Shown here piece by piece: positions 17,027-26,135 of a stretch of 64,000 nt of DNA. Origin of the DNA: Neorhizobium sp. NCHU2750 (lineage in GTDB: Bacteria > Pseudomonadota > Alphaproteobacteria > Rhizobiales > Rhizobiaceae). The position numbers and the translations under genes were made by a program. Each line of letters begins with the position of its first letter. Positions within the stretch are counted from its first letter, which is position 1. The stretch is taken from contig NZ_CP030827.1 in the NCBI RefSeq assembly GCF_003597675.1, positions 1,860,001 through 1,924,000 of the forward strand, written 5' to 3'. The notes below the pieces were generated by a model, which saw nothing but the letters and a program-made list of their open reading frames with translations, was not told where the DNA came from and did no database searches.

Positions 17027-18708
17027 GGGACCACACCTTTGGGCAGCCTGTTCGCCAGCAGTTCCAGAACCAGCATCATCACGATTACCATGATGACGAC
17101 AAGAACCGAAAGTGCGGCGGCGAGATTGAAGCTGCCACTGTCATCGAGATTGTAGATTGCCACGCCGAGCGTCTGTGTCCCGGCCGACCAGAGAAGGGCG
17201 GAGACGGTCAGTTCGTTACAGGCGATCAGGAAAACGAGAATGACCGAGGCACCGGCAGCAGGACCGACGAGCGGCACGGTGATGTCGATCATCCGACGGG
17301 CAAACCCCGCCCCGGAAAGCCTTGCAGCCTCCTCCAGCGATGGATCGATCTGCCGGAAGGCGCTCACCACCGGCTTGAGGCCGACGGCGAAGAAATGCGA
17401 GAAATAAGCGATCAGGATGATCCAGATCGTGCCGTAGATCGAGAAGCCGAGAACCGGGATCGGAGCCGCGAAGACGAGGATGAAGGCGACCGCCGTCACC
17501 ACGCCCGGCAGCGCATAGGGGATTTCGGCGACGGCCGCGATCAGCGGCACCAGCCGGCTTTTGCTGCGCACCAGGAAATAGCCGACGAGAACCGAAATCA
17601 CCAGCAGTCCGATCGCCGTTGCCAGCGACAAGCCGATCGAATTGGTGAAGGCCACCCGCGTGATCGACTGACGGAAGAGGATTTCGTCATAGGCATGGAA
17701 GGTCACGGTCTTCGGCGTCAGAGGCACGCCATAGGCGGGTGCCAGCGAACTTGCGACCAGCGCCATGAGCGGCATGGCCAGAATGACGAAAAGCGTCACC
17801 CAGAGCAGGATTTCAGCAAGCCAGCGCCAGCCCTTGAGCGTGAAGACGGCCACCTGCCCCGACAGGCCGATGACCCGGTAGTCGCGTCCCAGCAGCACCC
17901 GCTCCTCCACCGCAAGGCCGATCACCGCCATCAGCGCGATCAAGCCGGAGAGAAGCGAGACATCGGCGAATGTGCCCGGCCCGAAAGCGGCAAATTTCGC
18001 GTAGATCAGCGTCGGCAGCGTGTAGATCGAGGCGGGAATGCCGAGAATGGCGGGAATGCCGAAATTGCCGACACCCGAGACGAAGGCGATTGCCGCCCCG
18101 GCGGCGAGCCCCGGCAGCGACAGCGGCAGGATGATATCGATCAGCACCCGCCAGGAAGAGGCGCCCGAAAGCCGTGCGGCCTCCACGGCATCTCTCGGCA
18201 ATGCCAGAAGCCCGGCCCTCAGTGCCAGATAGACGAGCGGCGCATGCTGCACGCCATAGAGAAGCGCGATGCCGCCGACCGAATAGAGCGGCTGCGGGCT
18301 GCCGAGCGGCGGCGCAAGTCCAACCGCCTTCAGGAGCGTGCTGGAAGGACCGGTCATGCCGATCCAGGCCAGCGCCGTCACCTGCGGCGGTATCATCGTC
18401 GGCAGCATGAAGAGGAAACCCAGCAACGTCTTGCCGCGCAGGTCGAACAGCGTCAGAAGCAGCGCAAAGCCGCCGCCGAGCACGATCGCCGCCAGCATGC
18501 CGAAGAACGACGTCGTCAGCGTGTAATAGACCGACTGCCAGAGCGCCGGATCGGTGATGATATCACGCGCACCGCCCTTGAAGGCGGACGCGATGCCGGT
18601 CGCGGCCAGCCGCCCGAGCGGCAGCAGGCTGAGCATGAAGATGACGATGAGGACAAAAGGAAACAGCCAGCGCGGCTGGCTGTTTCCACCATTGACGATG
18701 CGCGACAT
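17014..18708 (-). CDS. ABC transporter permease, fused double-domain (FbpB/ThiP type)
   Basis: A 564-residue permease with two homologous membrane halves. Each carries an EAA loop for docking the ATPase: EAARLSGASSWRVLIDIILP near residue 176 and EEAARLSGAGFARRMIDITV near residue 465. About 12 helices are visible. The fused form is typical of FbpB, ThiP and PhnU/V-like systems, so one gene supplies the whole channel. It lies 12 bases after the binding protein gene and overlaps the ATPase gene. Confidence 0.9.
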   Translation of the reverse strand: MSRIVNGGNSQPRWLFPFVLIVIFMLSLLPLGRLAATGIASAFKGGARDIITDPALWQSVYYTLTTSFFGMLAAIVLGGGFALLLTLFDLRGKTLLGFLFMLPTMIPPQVTALAWIGMTGPSSTLLKAVGLAPPLGSPQPLYSVGGIALLYGVQHAPLVYLALRAGLLALPRDAVEAARLSGASSWRVLIDIILPLSLPGLAAGAAIAFVSGVGNFGIPAILGIPASIYTLPTLIYAKFAAFGPGTFADVSLLSGLIALMAVIGLAVEERVLLGRDYRVIGLSGQVAVFTLKGWRWLAEILLWVTLFVILAMPLMALVASSLAPAYGVPLTPKTVTFHAYDEILFRQSITRVAFTNSIGLSLATAIGLLVISVLVGYFLVRSKSRLVPLIAAVAEIPYALPGVVTAVAFILVFAAPIPVLGFSIYGTIWIILIAYFSHFFAVGLKPVVSAFRQIDPSLEEAARLSGAGFARRMIDITVPLVGPAAGASVILVFLIACNELTVSALLWSAGTQTLGVAIYNLDDSGSFNLAAALSVLVVIMVIVMMLVLELLANRLPKGVVPWRS

Positions 18709-18720
18709 AAGAGACGTGTA

Positions 18721-19701
18721 TCAGCCCTTGCCGCCGAAGATCGAGGTGAATGTCTTCACATCGGCCTCGGAATTCTTCAGCGCGGACGCCGGGTCGATCG
18801 GCAGAACCTTGATCGTGTCGCGGGCCGGGAAACCGGCCGGAACCGGCATGCCGTTGCGGGCTGGGATATAGCCGAGCTTCAAGAACCCTTCCTGGCCCTT
18901 TTCCGACAGGACGTAGTCGATGAACCTCTTGGCGGCTTCGGCATGCTTGGTGCCGGCAATGATCGCGACCGGCTCGGTCACGGCCGATACGCCTTCCTTC
19001 GGGAAGACGAACTCGACGGGTGCGCCCTTGGCCTTTTCGCGGATCGGCATGTAGTCGACGACGACGCCATAGGCCTTTTCGCCGGTGGCGACCGACTTCA
19101 GCACGCCGCCATTGCCGCCGGCAGCGATTGCGCCATTGTCCTTGAGCTTCTTGTAGTAGTCCCAGCCGAGGCCCGGCACGGCAGCAAGCGTCTGCGCGTG
19201 GATGAGAGCCGCACCCGAGGCCACCGGGCTCGGCATGGTGACGAGGCCCTTGGCTTCCGGCTTGGTGAGATCTTCCCAGCTGGTCGGCTTCATGGCCGCC
19301 TGGGTATTGTACATGATGCCGGTGGTGATCAGCTTCGTCGAATAATAGTAGCCGTCGGCATCATAGAATGCCTTGTCGTAATTGGCGGCTTCCGGCGACT
19401 TGTAGGCCATCAGCTGCTTGGCTTCCTTCATCCGCTCCAGCGTCACCGTGTCGGCGATCAAGAGAACATCGGCAACCGGGTTTCCGGCCTGCAGTTCCGC
19501 ATTCAGCTTCGCCATGATCTGTGGAGTTCCGTCGCGAACCCACTGCACGTCGAGGCCGGGATTGGCGGCCTTGAAACCATCGACGGTCTGCTGCGCGTCT
19601 TCGTTCGGCTGGCTGGTATAGAGAACCAGATCGGCAGCCGAAGCGGTGCCGGCGAGACCGAGCGCAACAAGCGCCGTAAAGGTGGACAGAAGCTTTGTCA
19701 T
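18721..19701 (-). CDS. ABC transporter periplasmic binding protein (FbpA/AfuA-like)
   Basis: A 326-residue binding protein with a signal peptide ending near GLAGTASAA and a mature start at DLVLYTSQPNEDAQQTVDGF. Fold signatures (VADVLLIADTVTLERMK; YYSTKLITTGIMYNT) match the iron/phosphonate/thiamine-type group 2 proteins. The YY pair near residue 119 could be ligand-binding, but iron specificity is not proven. ATG 19701 is used because an AGG lies 9 bases upstream; an ATG three codons earlier abuts it. It heads the three-gene importer unit. Substrate candidates are ferric ion or 2-aminoethylphosphonate. Confidence 0.85.
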   Translation of the reverse strand: MTKLLSTFTALVALGLAGTASAADLVLYTSQPNEDAQQTVDGFKAANPGLDVQWVRDGTPQIMAKLNAELQAGNPVADVLLIADTVTLERMKEAKQLMAYKSPEAANYDKAFYDADGYYYSTKLITTGIMYNTQAAMKPTSWEDLTKPEAKGLVTMPSPVASGAALIHAQTLAAVPGLGWDYYKKLKDNGAIAAGGNGGVLKSVATGEKAYGVVVDYMPIREKAKGAPVEFVFPKEGVSAVTEPVAIIAGTKHAEAAKRFIDYVLSEKGQEGFLKLGYIPARNGMPVPAGFPARDTIKVLPIDPASALKNSEADVKTFTSIFGGKG

Positions 19702-19790
19702 CGAGGTCATCCTGTTTAAGATGACGCCGCTAAGAACACAGATCAACGACACGCATGTGACAGTATTCGACCGATGCAAACGGAAACTGC

Positions 19791-19826
19791 AAAAAAGGGC
19801 GAAACCCCACGGATATCGCCCTTTTT
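19791..19826 (-). terminator. Terminator of the aminotransferase gene
   Basis: Arms AAAAAGGGCGA and TCGCCCTTTTT enclose a 13-base loop and run into six T residues on the minus strand. It lies 12 bases past the aminotransferase stop and isolates that gene from the ABC importer downstream. The plus-strand T run also makes it potentially bidirectional. Confidence 0.85.
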
Positions 19827-19837
19827 ACGACTTAAAG

Positions 19838-21082
19838 TCACATAATCGGCAGGCTTTCATGGTGATCGACCGTGGCACCGGCGATCAGCCGGCCGAGCCG
19901 CTTGATGCCCTCGTCGATCATCTGGTCGTTGGCACAGGAGAAGCTTACCCTCAGTGTGTTGGCATTGCTGCCATCGGCGAAAAAGGCCTTGCCCGGCACG
20001 AAGGCAACACGCTCGCTTGCCAGCGATTTTGCCAGAAGCTCCGCGCCGTCCATACCCTCGGGCAGCGTCACCCAGACAAACATGCCACCTTCCGGCTTCG
20101 TCCAGCTGGTTCCCTTCGGCATGTATTTCTCAAGAGCAGCCAGCATCGCATCGCGGCGTCCGCTATAGACGCGCTTGATCTTGGCGACCTGCTCGTCGAA
20201 CCCGCGCACGGCAACATGTTCGACGGCGATCTGGTTGATCGTCGAGGAATGCAGGTCGGCCGCCTGCTTCATCAGCACCAGCTTGCGGATGACCGGCATT
20301 GCCGCGATGACGAAGCCGACACGCAGGCCCGGCGCCAGCGTCTTGGAGAAGCTGCCGCTATAGATCGTGCGGGTGTTCTCGATGCCGCCCTTGCGGGCGA
20401 TATCGAGCGAAAGGATCGGCGATACCGGCTCGCCATCGAAGCGCAGGTTCTGGTAGGCCGCGTCTTCGAGGATGGCGATATCCAGCTCGTCGGCAAGCGC
20501 CAGGAGCTTCCGGCGCCCCTCCAGATCGATCGTCTCGCCCGTCGGGTTGGAGAAATCCGCCGACAGATAGGCGAATTTCACGGAACCACCCGCCTTGGCT
20601 GCCGTCTCGCGATAGGCATCGGGCGTGCGGTTGCCGTTGAGCGACAGCTGGTCATAGCTCGGCTCATAGGCGTTGAAGGCCGAAAGCGCGCCGAGATAGG
20701 TCGGCCACGTAACGAGCGCCGTATCCTTCGGCGACAGGAACAGCTTGCCCAGATAGTCGAGCGCCTGCTGCGACCCGGACGTGATGAACACGTTATCGGC
20801 GGTACAGTCGATGCCGATCTTGGCGACATCGGCAACGATCCAGTCGCGCAGCGGCTTGTAGCCTTCGCTGACCGAATACTGCAGCGCCGAGTTTACCTGC
20901 GCACTCGAAAAGATATCCGCATAGGCCTTCTGGAAGGCCTCGGAAGGAAACAGCGCAGGATCGGGAATCCCGCCTGCAAACGAGATGATGTCTGGCTGTT
21001 CCAAGAGTTTCAGCAGTTCACGAATTTCCGAAGCCTTCATCCGGCTGGAGCGGCTGGCGAAGATATGTTCCCAATCAAGCAC
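19838..21082 (-). CDS. PLP-dependent class I aminotransferase (2-aminoadipate/MocR-catalytic-domain type)
   Basis: A 414-residue fold-type I aminotransferase without a DNA-binding domain. It begins with WEHIFASRSSRMKASEIREL, then SFAGGIPDPALFPSEAF, PLRDWIVADVAKIG, the cofactor-contact region ITSGSQQALDYLG, ADFSNPTGETIDLEGRR, and the PLP lysine in YSGSFSKTLAPGLRVGF. This subgroup includes LysN-like 2-aminoadipate and multi-substrate aminotransferases. Substrate not determined. An unusually good 29-bp dyad lies about 50 bases upstream of the start and may be its operator. Confidence 0.87.
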   Translation of the reverse strand: MLDWEHIFASRSSRMKASEIRELLKLLEQPDIISFAGGIPDPALFPSEAFQKAYADIFSSAQVNSALQYSVSEGYKPLRDWIVADVAKIGIDCTADNVFITSGSQQALDYLGKLFLSPKDTALVTWPTYLGALSAFNAYEPSYDQLSLNGNRTPDAYRETAAKAGGSVKFAYLSADFSNPTGETIDLEGRRKLLALADELDIAILEDAAYQNLRFDGEPVSPILSLDIARKGGIENTRTIYSGSFSKTLAPGLRVGFVIAAMPVIRKLVLMKQAADLHSSTINQIAVEHVAVRGFDEQVAKIKRVYSGRRDAMLAALEKYMPKGTSWTKPEGGMFVWVTLPEGMDGAELLAKSLASERVAFVPGKAFFADGSNANTLRVSFSCANDQMIDEGIKRLGRLIAGATVDHHESLPIM

Positions 21083-21131
21083 GGGATGTTTCCTCTTGTT
21101 TCAATTTTGTTGCCCGTGCTTTACAAAAGTT

Positions 21132-21160
21132 TCGATAGGTCAGCAATGCTGACTTATCGA
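21132..21160. promoter_or_regulatory. 29-bp dyad, probable operator upstream of the aminotransferase
   Basis: A near-perfect palindrome centred on A21146: inner arms GTCAGCA/TGCTGAC, then one G-T mismatch, then TCGATA/TATCGA. Thirteen of fourteen pairs match. It lies 50 bases before the aminotransferase start on the minus strand and 76 bases before the AT-rich ORF on the plus strand, so it could control either or both. A dimeric regulator (for example GntR or Lrp/AsnC type) would fit; none is encoded beside it. Confidence 0.6.
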
Positions 21161-21235
21161 TTTTCGGTACGATAATGGAAAATTTCAAACATTCGGCTTA
21201 TAATAAAACATTCCCCTCCAGCGGTATGGCGCAAA

Positions 21236-21787
21236 GTGGCAGCAACTCTAAAACTCAACGCCCAATTATGTTCGCACGCCTATAACGAAGCCGTCGAAAA
21301 AATCGCTAGGTTGGCAGCATATGCCACCTCCCGCAGCTTAAAGATAATTGGATTCGGAGAATACTTTTCGATAGCGGAAGAGCTCGCTCAAAAAGACCTT
21401 ATAATACTTTCCATCTCAACCCGACGCTTGGCAGAAATGACGAAAAGCCAGTCTGCCCTGAAAAGCAAACAGGTTCGTTCTGCGTACAAGGACGCCAGCG
21501 GGAAACATCAAAGTCGCCAGGAAAATTGCTGGGACATCATCGGCAACATCCTACATGGCGTAGAAATATTAATTTACAAAGACGTCGGAAAATACGTCGA
21601 AACAGACATCATGAAAATTGTCGAAAATACAGATGAGATAGATGCTGCTATAGCCATAAAATCCGACAAATTTAGCCAGAAAGTATTCAGGCTTACAGAT
21701 TTCCTAAAATGCTTGAATGAATATCTAGACGACGCAAACGACATACTCGCGCAAAACAAAATATTTGTCGGCTCATTATACAAATAG
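21236..21787 (+). CDS. Orphan hypothetical protein, AT-rich
   Basis: A 183-residue frame I do not recognise. It begins at GTG 21236, the only possible start after the in-frame TAA at 21173, and has no clear ribosome site. The protein is mostly helical, without signal peptide or membrane segment; it has basic middle residues (SALKSKQVRSAYKDASGKHQ) and an acidic C-terminal part (FRLTDFLKCLNEYLDDANDI). Base use is clearly AT-richer than every neighbour, with A/T-ending codons, which points to recent transfer. A TATAAT at 21199-21204 could be its -10 box. The stop falls at the first base of the ilvC terminator. Confidence 0.55.
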   Translation: MAATLKLNAQLCSHAYNEAVEKIARLAAYATSRSLKIIGFGEYFSIAEELAQKDLIILSISTRRLAEMTKSQSALKSKQVRSAYKDASGKHQSRQENCWDIIGNILHGVEILIYKDVGKYVETDIMKIVENTDEIDAAIAIKSDKFSQKVFRLTDFLKCLNEYLDDANDILAQNKIFVGSLYK

Positions 21788-21808
21788 GCCGGAGCTTGCG
21801 CTCCGGCC
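21787..21808 (-). terminator. Hairpin after ilvC
   Basis: Nine-base arms GGCCGGAGC/GCTCCGGCC with a four-base loop (GCAA on the minus strand, a GNRA loop), followed there by TATTTGTAT. It lies 28 bases past the ilvC stop. The weak T run lowers confidence. It also touches the stop codon of the convergent AT-rich ORF. Confidence 0.6.
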
Positions 21809-21835
21809 TGAATTGATCGAACTCTTCGAAGAAAC

Positions 21836-22885
<1,050 letters not shown>

Positions 22886-22893
22886 TCAGTTGT

Positions 22894-23553
22894 TCATCGT
22901 CCAGCGGAAACGCGATAGGTTTCCGCCGATTTCTGTGTCGCGCCGTGAAGCGACAGGAAGGCATCGACCGCCCTCTCCGCCTGGCGCGCATTGTCCCTCA
23001 GGCCCGGTTCGCCAAGCAGCATGCGAACATGCAGGTCGGAAACGATCAGGCCGTAGAATGTGTGATAGGCGGCATCGGCATTGTCGAAACGCAAGAGCCC
23101 TGCCCGCTTTCCAGCGTCGATCAGCGCCATCGCGCGCCGGTCGATCTGGCCGCGACCATGCTCGACCAAAAGCTTGCCAAGCTTCGATCCGTCGCGGCTC
23201 GTCTGGCCGATCGCCAGCCGGTTGAGTGCCAGCGAAACGTCGCCCGCCAGAACCTCCAGGAGATCGCGCGCGAACTGGTCCAGCCGCTGCTTCAGCACCT
23301 CGTCGGTCAGCTTCTCGCCGGACCGCTCCGTCGTGCGCACCTTGCTTGCCTGATAGGCGATCATGGCCGCAAGCAGACCGTCGCGATCACCGAACCACTT
23401 GTAGAGGCTTTCCTTCGAACAGCTCGCTGCGCGCGCCAGACCGGAGGTCGTAAGCGCCTTGTCGCCGCCTTCGACAAGCAGACGAAGTGCCTGTTCCAGA
23501 ACCTCGTTCTGGCGGGACGAAAATTGCGGCGCTTCGGCGCTATCGGGTCTCAC
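22894..23553 (-). CDS. TetR-family transcriptional regulator
   Basis: A 219-residue regulator. The N-terminal helix-turn-helix is clear (LTTSGLARAASCSKESLYKW, residues about 38-57), followed by an all-helical ligand domain (DQFARDLLEVLAGDVSLALN; AYHTFYGLIVSDLHVRMLLG) of the AefR-like type. A perfect 14-bp palindrome just upstream of its start is a probable autoregulatory operator. It is followed closely by ilvC. Ligand unknown; role in amino acid synthesis is only suggested by position. Confidence 0.85.
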   Translation of the reverse strand: MRPDSAEAPQFSSRQNEVLEQALRLLVEGGDKALTTSGLARAASCSKESLYKWFGDRDGLLAAMIAYQASKVRTTERSGEKLTDEVLKQRLDQFARDLLEVLAGDVSLALNRLAIGQTSRDGSKLGKLLVEHGRGQIDRRAMALIDAGKRAGLLRFDNADAAYHTFYGLIVSDLHVRMLLGEPGLRDNARQAERAVDAFLSLHGATQKSAETYRVSAGR

Positions 23554-23571
23554 GGGGCTTGCTCCTCTCAG

Positions 23572-23585
23572 GTACCGTACGGTAC
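23572..23585. promoter_or_regulatory. TetR operator candidate
   Basis: A perfect 14-bp palindrome GTACCGTACGGTAC lies 19 bases upstream of the TetR start codon, overlapping the expected promoter/leader. ACCGNNCGGT-type cores are common for TetR regulators. It most likely mediates autorepression and perhaps control of ilvC downstream. Confidence 0.65.
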
Positions 23586-23673
23586 GGTTCTGCCGTATAA
23601 AGCAATTCTGCGCTCCGTCAAGTCCTCACAATGGAACCATGGGCGACCATGACAGGAATAGATGGAGCGCGGG

Positions 23674-24576
23674 TCAGCCCGCTGTATCGCGCACTGCGTC
23701 CATGTCGCGCGCCGGTGATAAGCCGTAAAGCCGGCTGTATTCGCGGCTGAACTGTGACGGGCTCTGGTAACCGACCCGATGCCCGGCATTTCCGGCATCG
23801 AGCCCTTCCACCAGCATCAGGCGCCGGGCCTCGTGCAGCCGAAGGTGCTTCTGGTATTGCACGGGCGTCATCGCGGTAATCGACTTGAAGTGATGATGGA
23901 AGGACGAGGCACTCATGCTGACATGCTCGGCCAGTTCCTCGATCCGCAGCGGGCTGGTGAAATTCTCCCTCAGCCAGGAGATGGCCCGGGCAATCCGGTG
24001 GCCATGGCTGTCGGTGACAGCGATATTGATCAGTTGCGCTCCGGCCGGACCGGTCAGGATGCGATAGAGGATTTCGCGCTCGATCAAAGGCGCCAGTGCC
24101 GGAATATCGTCTGGACGATCGAGCAAGCGCATCAGCCGCACGGATGCATCGAGCAGTTCGGGAGTGGCGACATTGACCAGGATGCCACGCTGTCCCTTGA
24201 CAGGCTCCGCCGGCCTCGTGAGTCCCGTAGATCCCATCAGGTCGAGCACCTTGTCGCTGCTGATGGCGAACGTCATGCAGAAATGCGGGACCTCGCTGCT
24301 TGCCTCCACCACGCGCCATGCGACGGGAAGATCGAGCGAGGTCAGGAGATAGTCCCCCGCTCCGTAATTGATCGTATCGCTGCCCAGCTGCACGCTTTTC
24401 GCACCCTGGATCACCATCGCAAAACATGGCCGGTAGCTGCCGTGGCAAGGTGCGCTCGGCGACGTCTGCCGGCTGATCCGCACACCGTCCAGGGCCGTCA
24501 TAGTTTCACCATTGCTGGTCGCATGGCGCCCGGCAATCGAGGCAATCTCCTGATAGGGATTGAAAGGCAGCGTCAT
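23674..24576 (-). CDS. AraC-family regulator with AraC_N domain (YqhC-like)
   Basis: A 300-residue regulator. The N-terminal cupin-like part (TALDGVRISRQTSPSAPCHG; FAMVIQGAKSVQLGSDTINY) is the type II AraC_N domain seen in YqhC. The C-terminal double helix-turn-helix spans about residues 190-290 (RIEELAEHVSMSASSFHHHF; NAGHRVGYQSPSQFSREYSR). Start at ATG 24576; the frame remains open far upstream only because of antisense bias across the alcohol dehydrogenase gene. It is divergent from that gene, as YqhC is adjacent to its aldehyde reductase target in E. coli. Confidence 0.87.
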   Translation of the reverse strand: MTLPFNPYQEIASIAGRHATSNGETMTALDGVRISRQTSPSAPCHGSYRPCFAMVIQGAKSVQLGSDTINYGAGDYLLTSLDLPVAWRVVEASSEVPHFCMTFAISSDKVLDLMGSTGLTRPAEPVKGQRGILVNVATPELLDASVRLMRLLDRPDDIPALAPLIEREILYRILTGPAGAQLINIAVTDSHGHRIARAISWLRENFTSPLRIEELAEHVSMSASSFHHHFKSITAMTPVQYQKHLRLHEARRLMLVEGLDAGNAGHRVGYQSPSQFSREYSRLYGLSPARDMDAVRDTAG

Positions 24577-24629
24577 CTGACCATCTTTCTGCGCAGAAAT
24601 CTCTCTGCGCATTCTATAGCGCGGTTCGC

Positions 24630-24673
24630 ATCGTGCAACGAGCGCACCGCCGGAGTTTTGCAGGATCGTGCAA
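24630..24673. promoter_or_regulatory. Direct repeats between AraC and alcohol dehydrogenase genes
   Basis: ATCGTGCAA occurs at 24630-24638 and again at 24665-24673, 35 bases apart and in the same orientation. The second copy is also part of TTGCA-N6-TGCAA. Direct repeats in a divergent region are what AraC-type activators usually bind; the assignment is inferred. Confidence 0.5.
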
Positions 24674-24762
24674 GAACAACGGAGGATCGATCTAACGCTC
24701 CCGCCATCCCCGGACGCATAGTCCGGCCGTTGATTTCCACCCATGAATGAATGGAGTTTTCC

Positions 24763-25809
24763 ATGCCCATCGCAAGAGGCTATGCCGCGACCGACGCCAC
24801 GAGCCCGCTCAAGCCCTTCACCTTCGAGCGCCGCGAACCGAACGAAGACGACGTCGTCATCGACATCAAGTTCGCCGGCATCTGCCATTCGGACATCCAC
24901 ACAGTCCGCAACGAATGGAAGAACGCCGTCTATCCGATCGTGCCGGGCCATGAGATCGCCGGCGTCGTCAAGGCCGTCGGCTCCAAGGTTACCAATTTCA
25001 AGGTCGGCGATCATGTCGGCGTCGGCTGCTTCGTCGATAGTTGCGTTGGCTGCGCCACCCGCGACTTGGACAACGAGCAGTACATGCCCGGTCTGGTCCA
25101 GACCTACAACAGTGTCGAGGCCGACGGCAAGACCGCGACCCAGGGCGGCTATTCCGACCAGATCGTCGTCAAGGAAGGCTATGTCCTGAAGATCCCGGAC
25201 AACCTGCCGCTCGATGCCTCCGCCCCGCTGCTTTGCGCCGGCATCACGCTCTATTCCCCGCTCCATCATTGGGGCGCCGGTCCCGGCAAGAAGGTTGCGA
25301 TCGTCGGCATGGGCGGCCTCGGCCACATGGGCGTCAAGATCGGCGCGGCCATGGGCGCAGACATCACGGTCCTGTCGCAGTCGCTTTCCAAGAAGGAAGA
25401 CGGCCTGAAACTCGGCGCAAAGCATTACTATGCCACCAGTGATGCCTCGACCTTCGAGAAACTTGCCGGCACATTCGACCTGATCATTTGCACGGTCTCC
25501 GCCGAGATCGACTGGAACGCCTATCTCGGCCTGCTGAAGGTCAATGGCACCATGGTTGTGGTCGGCGTGCCGGAAAATGCCATTCCGGTCCACGCCTTCT
25601 CGCTCATTCCCGCCCGCCGCCAGCTGGCCGGCTCGATGATCGGCTCGATCAAGGAAACCCAGGAAATGCTGGATTTCTGCGGCAAGCACAACATCGTCTC
25701 GGAAATCGAGAAGATCAACATCCAGCAGGTCAACGAAGCCTACGAACGCGTGCTGAAAAGCGACGTCCGCTACCGCTTCGTCATCGACATGGCCTCGCTC
25801 GACGCCTGA
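24763..25809 (+). CDS. NAD(P)-dependent alcohol/aldehyde dehydrogenase, MDR superfamily (YahK-like)
   Basis: A 348-residue medium-chain dehydrogenase. Catalytic zinc ligands are present ([14 protein letters not shown] and GHEIAG), as is the Rossmann motif [12 protein letters not shown]. The structural-zinc lobe is changed: the usual Cys-x2-Cys-x2-Cys-x7-Cys reads [17 protein letters not shown], so the third and fourth Cys are Arg and Met. Start at ATG 24763, with GGAG 6 bases before it. It is divergent from the AraC regulator, which probably activates it in response to aldehydes. Confidence 0.87.
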   Translation: MPIARGYAATDATSPLKPFTFERREPNEDDVVIDIKFAGICHSDIHTVRNEWKNAVYPIVPGHEIAGVVKAVGSKVTNFKVGDHVGVGCFVDSCVGCATRDLDNEQYMPGLVQTYNSVEADGKTATQGGYSDQIVVKEGYVLKIPDNLPLDASAPLLCAGITLYSPLHHWGAGPGKKVAIVGMGGLGHMGVKIGAAMGADITVLSQSLSKKEDGLKLGAKHYYATSDASTFEKLAGTFDLIICTVSAEIDWNAYLGLLKVNGTMVVVGVPENAIPVHAFSLIPARRQLAGSMIGSIKETQEMLDFCGKHNIVSEIEKINIQQVNEAYERVLKSDVRYRFVIDMASLDA

Positions 25810-25833
25810 TCGAACGATTTTATGGCGGATATG

Positions 25834-25859
25834 AGGGGCGGCTCGAAAGGGTCGCCCCT
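25834..25859 (+). terminator. Probable terminator of the alcohol dehydrogenase gene
   Basis: Nine-base arms AGGGGCGGC/GTCGCCCCT (one wobble) flank an 8-base loop, 25 bases after the stop. The following T content is low, so efficiency is uncertain. Confidence 0.5.
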
Positions 25860-26135
25860 TCTGATTCGACCTCCGGAAATTCAAGATTCCGGGGTGGAAG
25901 AATCTGCCCATACAGCCGATGGAACTCCAGCCATGATTGAAGGTTCCCGCATCCGCTGGCTCGGAGCCAGTCACCGAATTTTTCAAAGACTCGCCGACAT
26001 ATCCCCCCTATAGGCATAGGCGGCACAGATCGTTGCAGCAGAGGTGATGAATGCCGGTGGCGCCTCAAGCGCTCTCGGTCCAGCCCGTTCACGAGACGAA
26101 TGTGCGCAAGAGCGAAACATGGAAGGAAGATTCGG
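25860..26135. other. Intergenic stretch with a 15-bp palindrome
   Basis: Together with the preceding hairpin this is the 326-base gap between the dehydrogenase and the hydratase. It contains the perfect palindrome CTGGCTC-G-GAGCCAG at 25956-25970 and the AAGGAAG ribosome site of the hydratase at 26123-26129. No convincing gene or mobile element is visible. Confidence 0.45.

Noticed and set aside
17395..19719. A 774-codon plus-strand frame across the ABC transporter genes
   Set aside because: It is antisense to three recognisable transporter genes and has no ribosome site or domain.
21226..21284. A short ATG ORF upstream of the AT-rich ORF that might indicate a frameshift
   Set aside because: It ends after 19 codons and does not add a plausible N-terminus; no evidence for a sequencing or natural frameshift.
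23674..25986. A 770-residue protein ending in the AraC regulator
   Set aside because: Only the last 300 residues are a known fold; the rest is antisense to the alcohol dehydrogenase.
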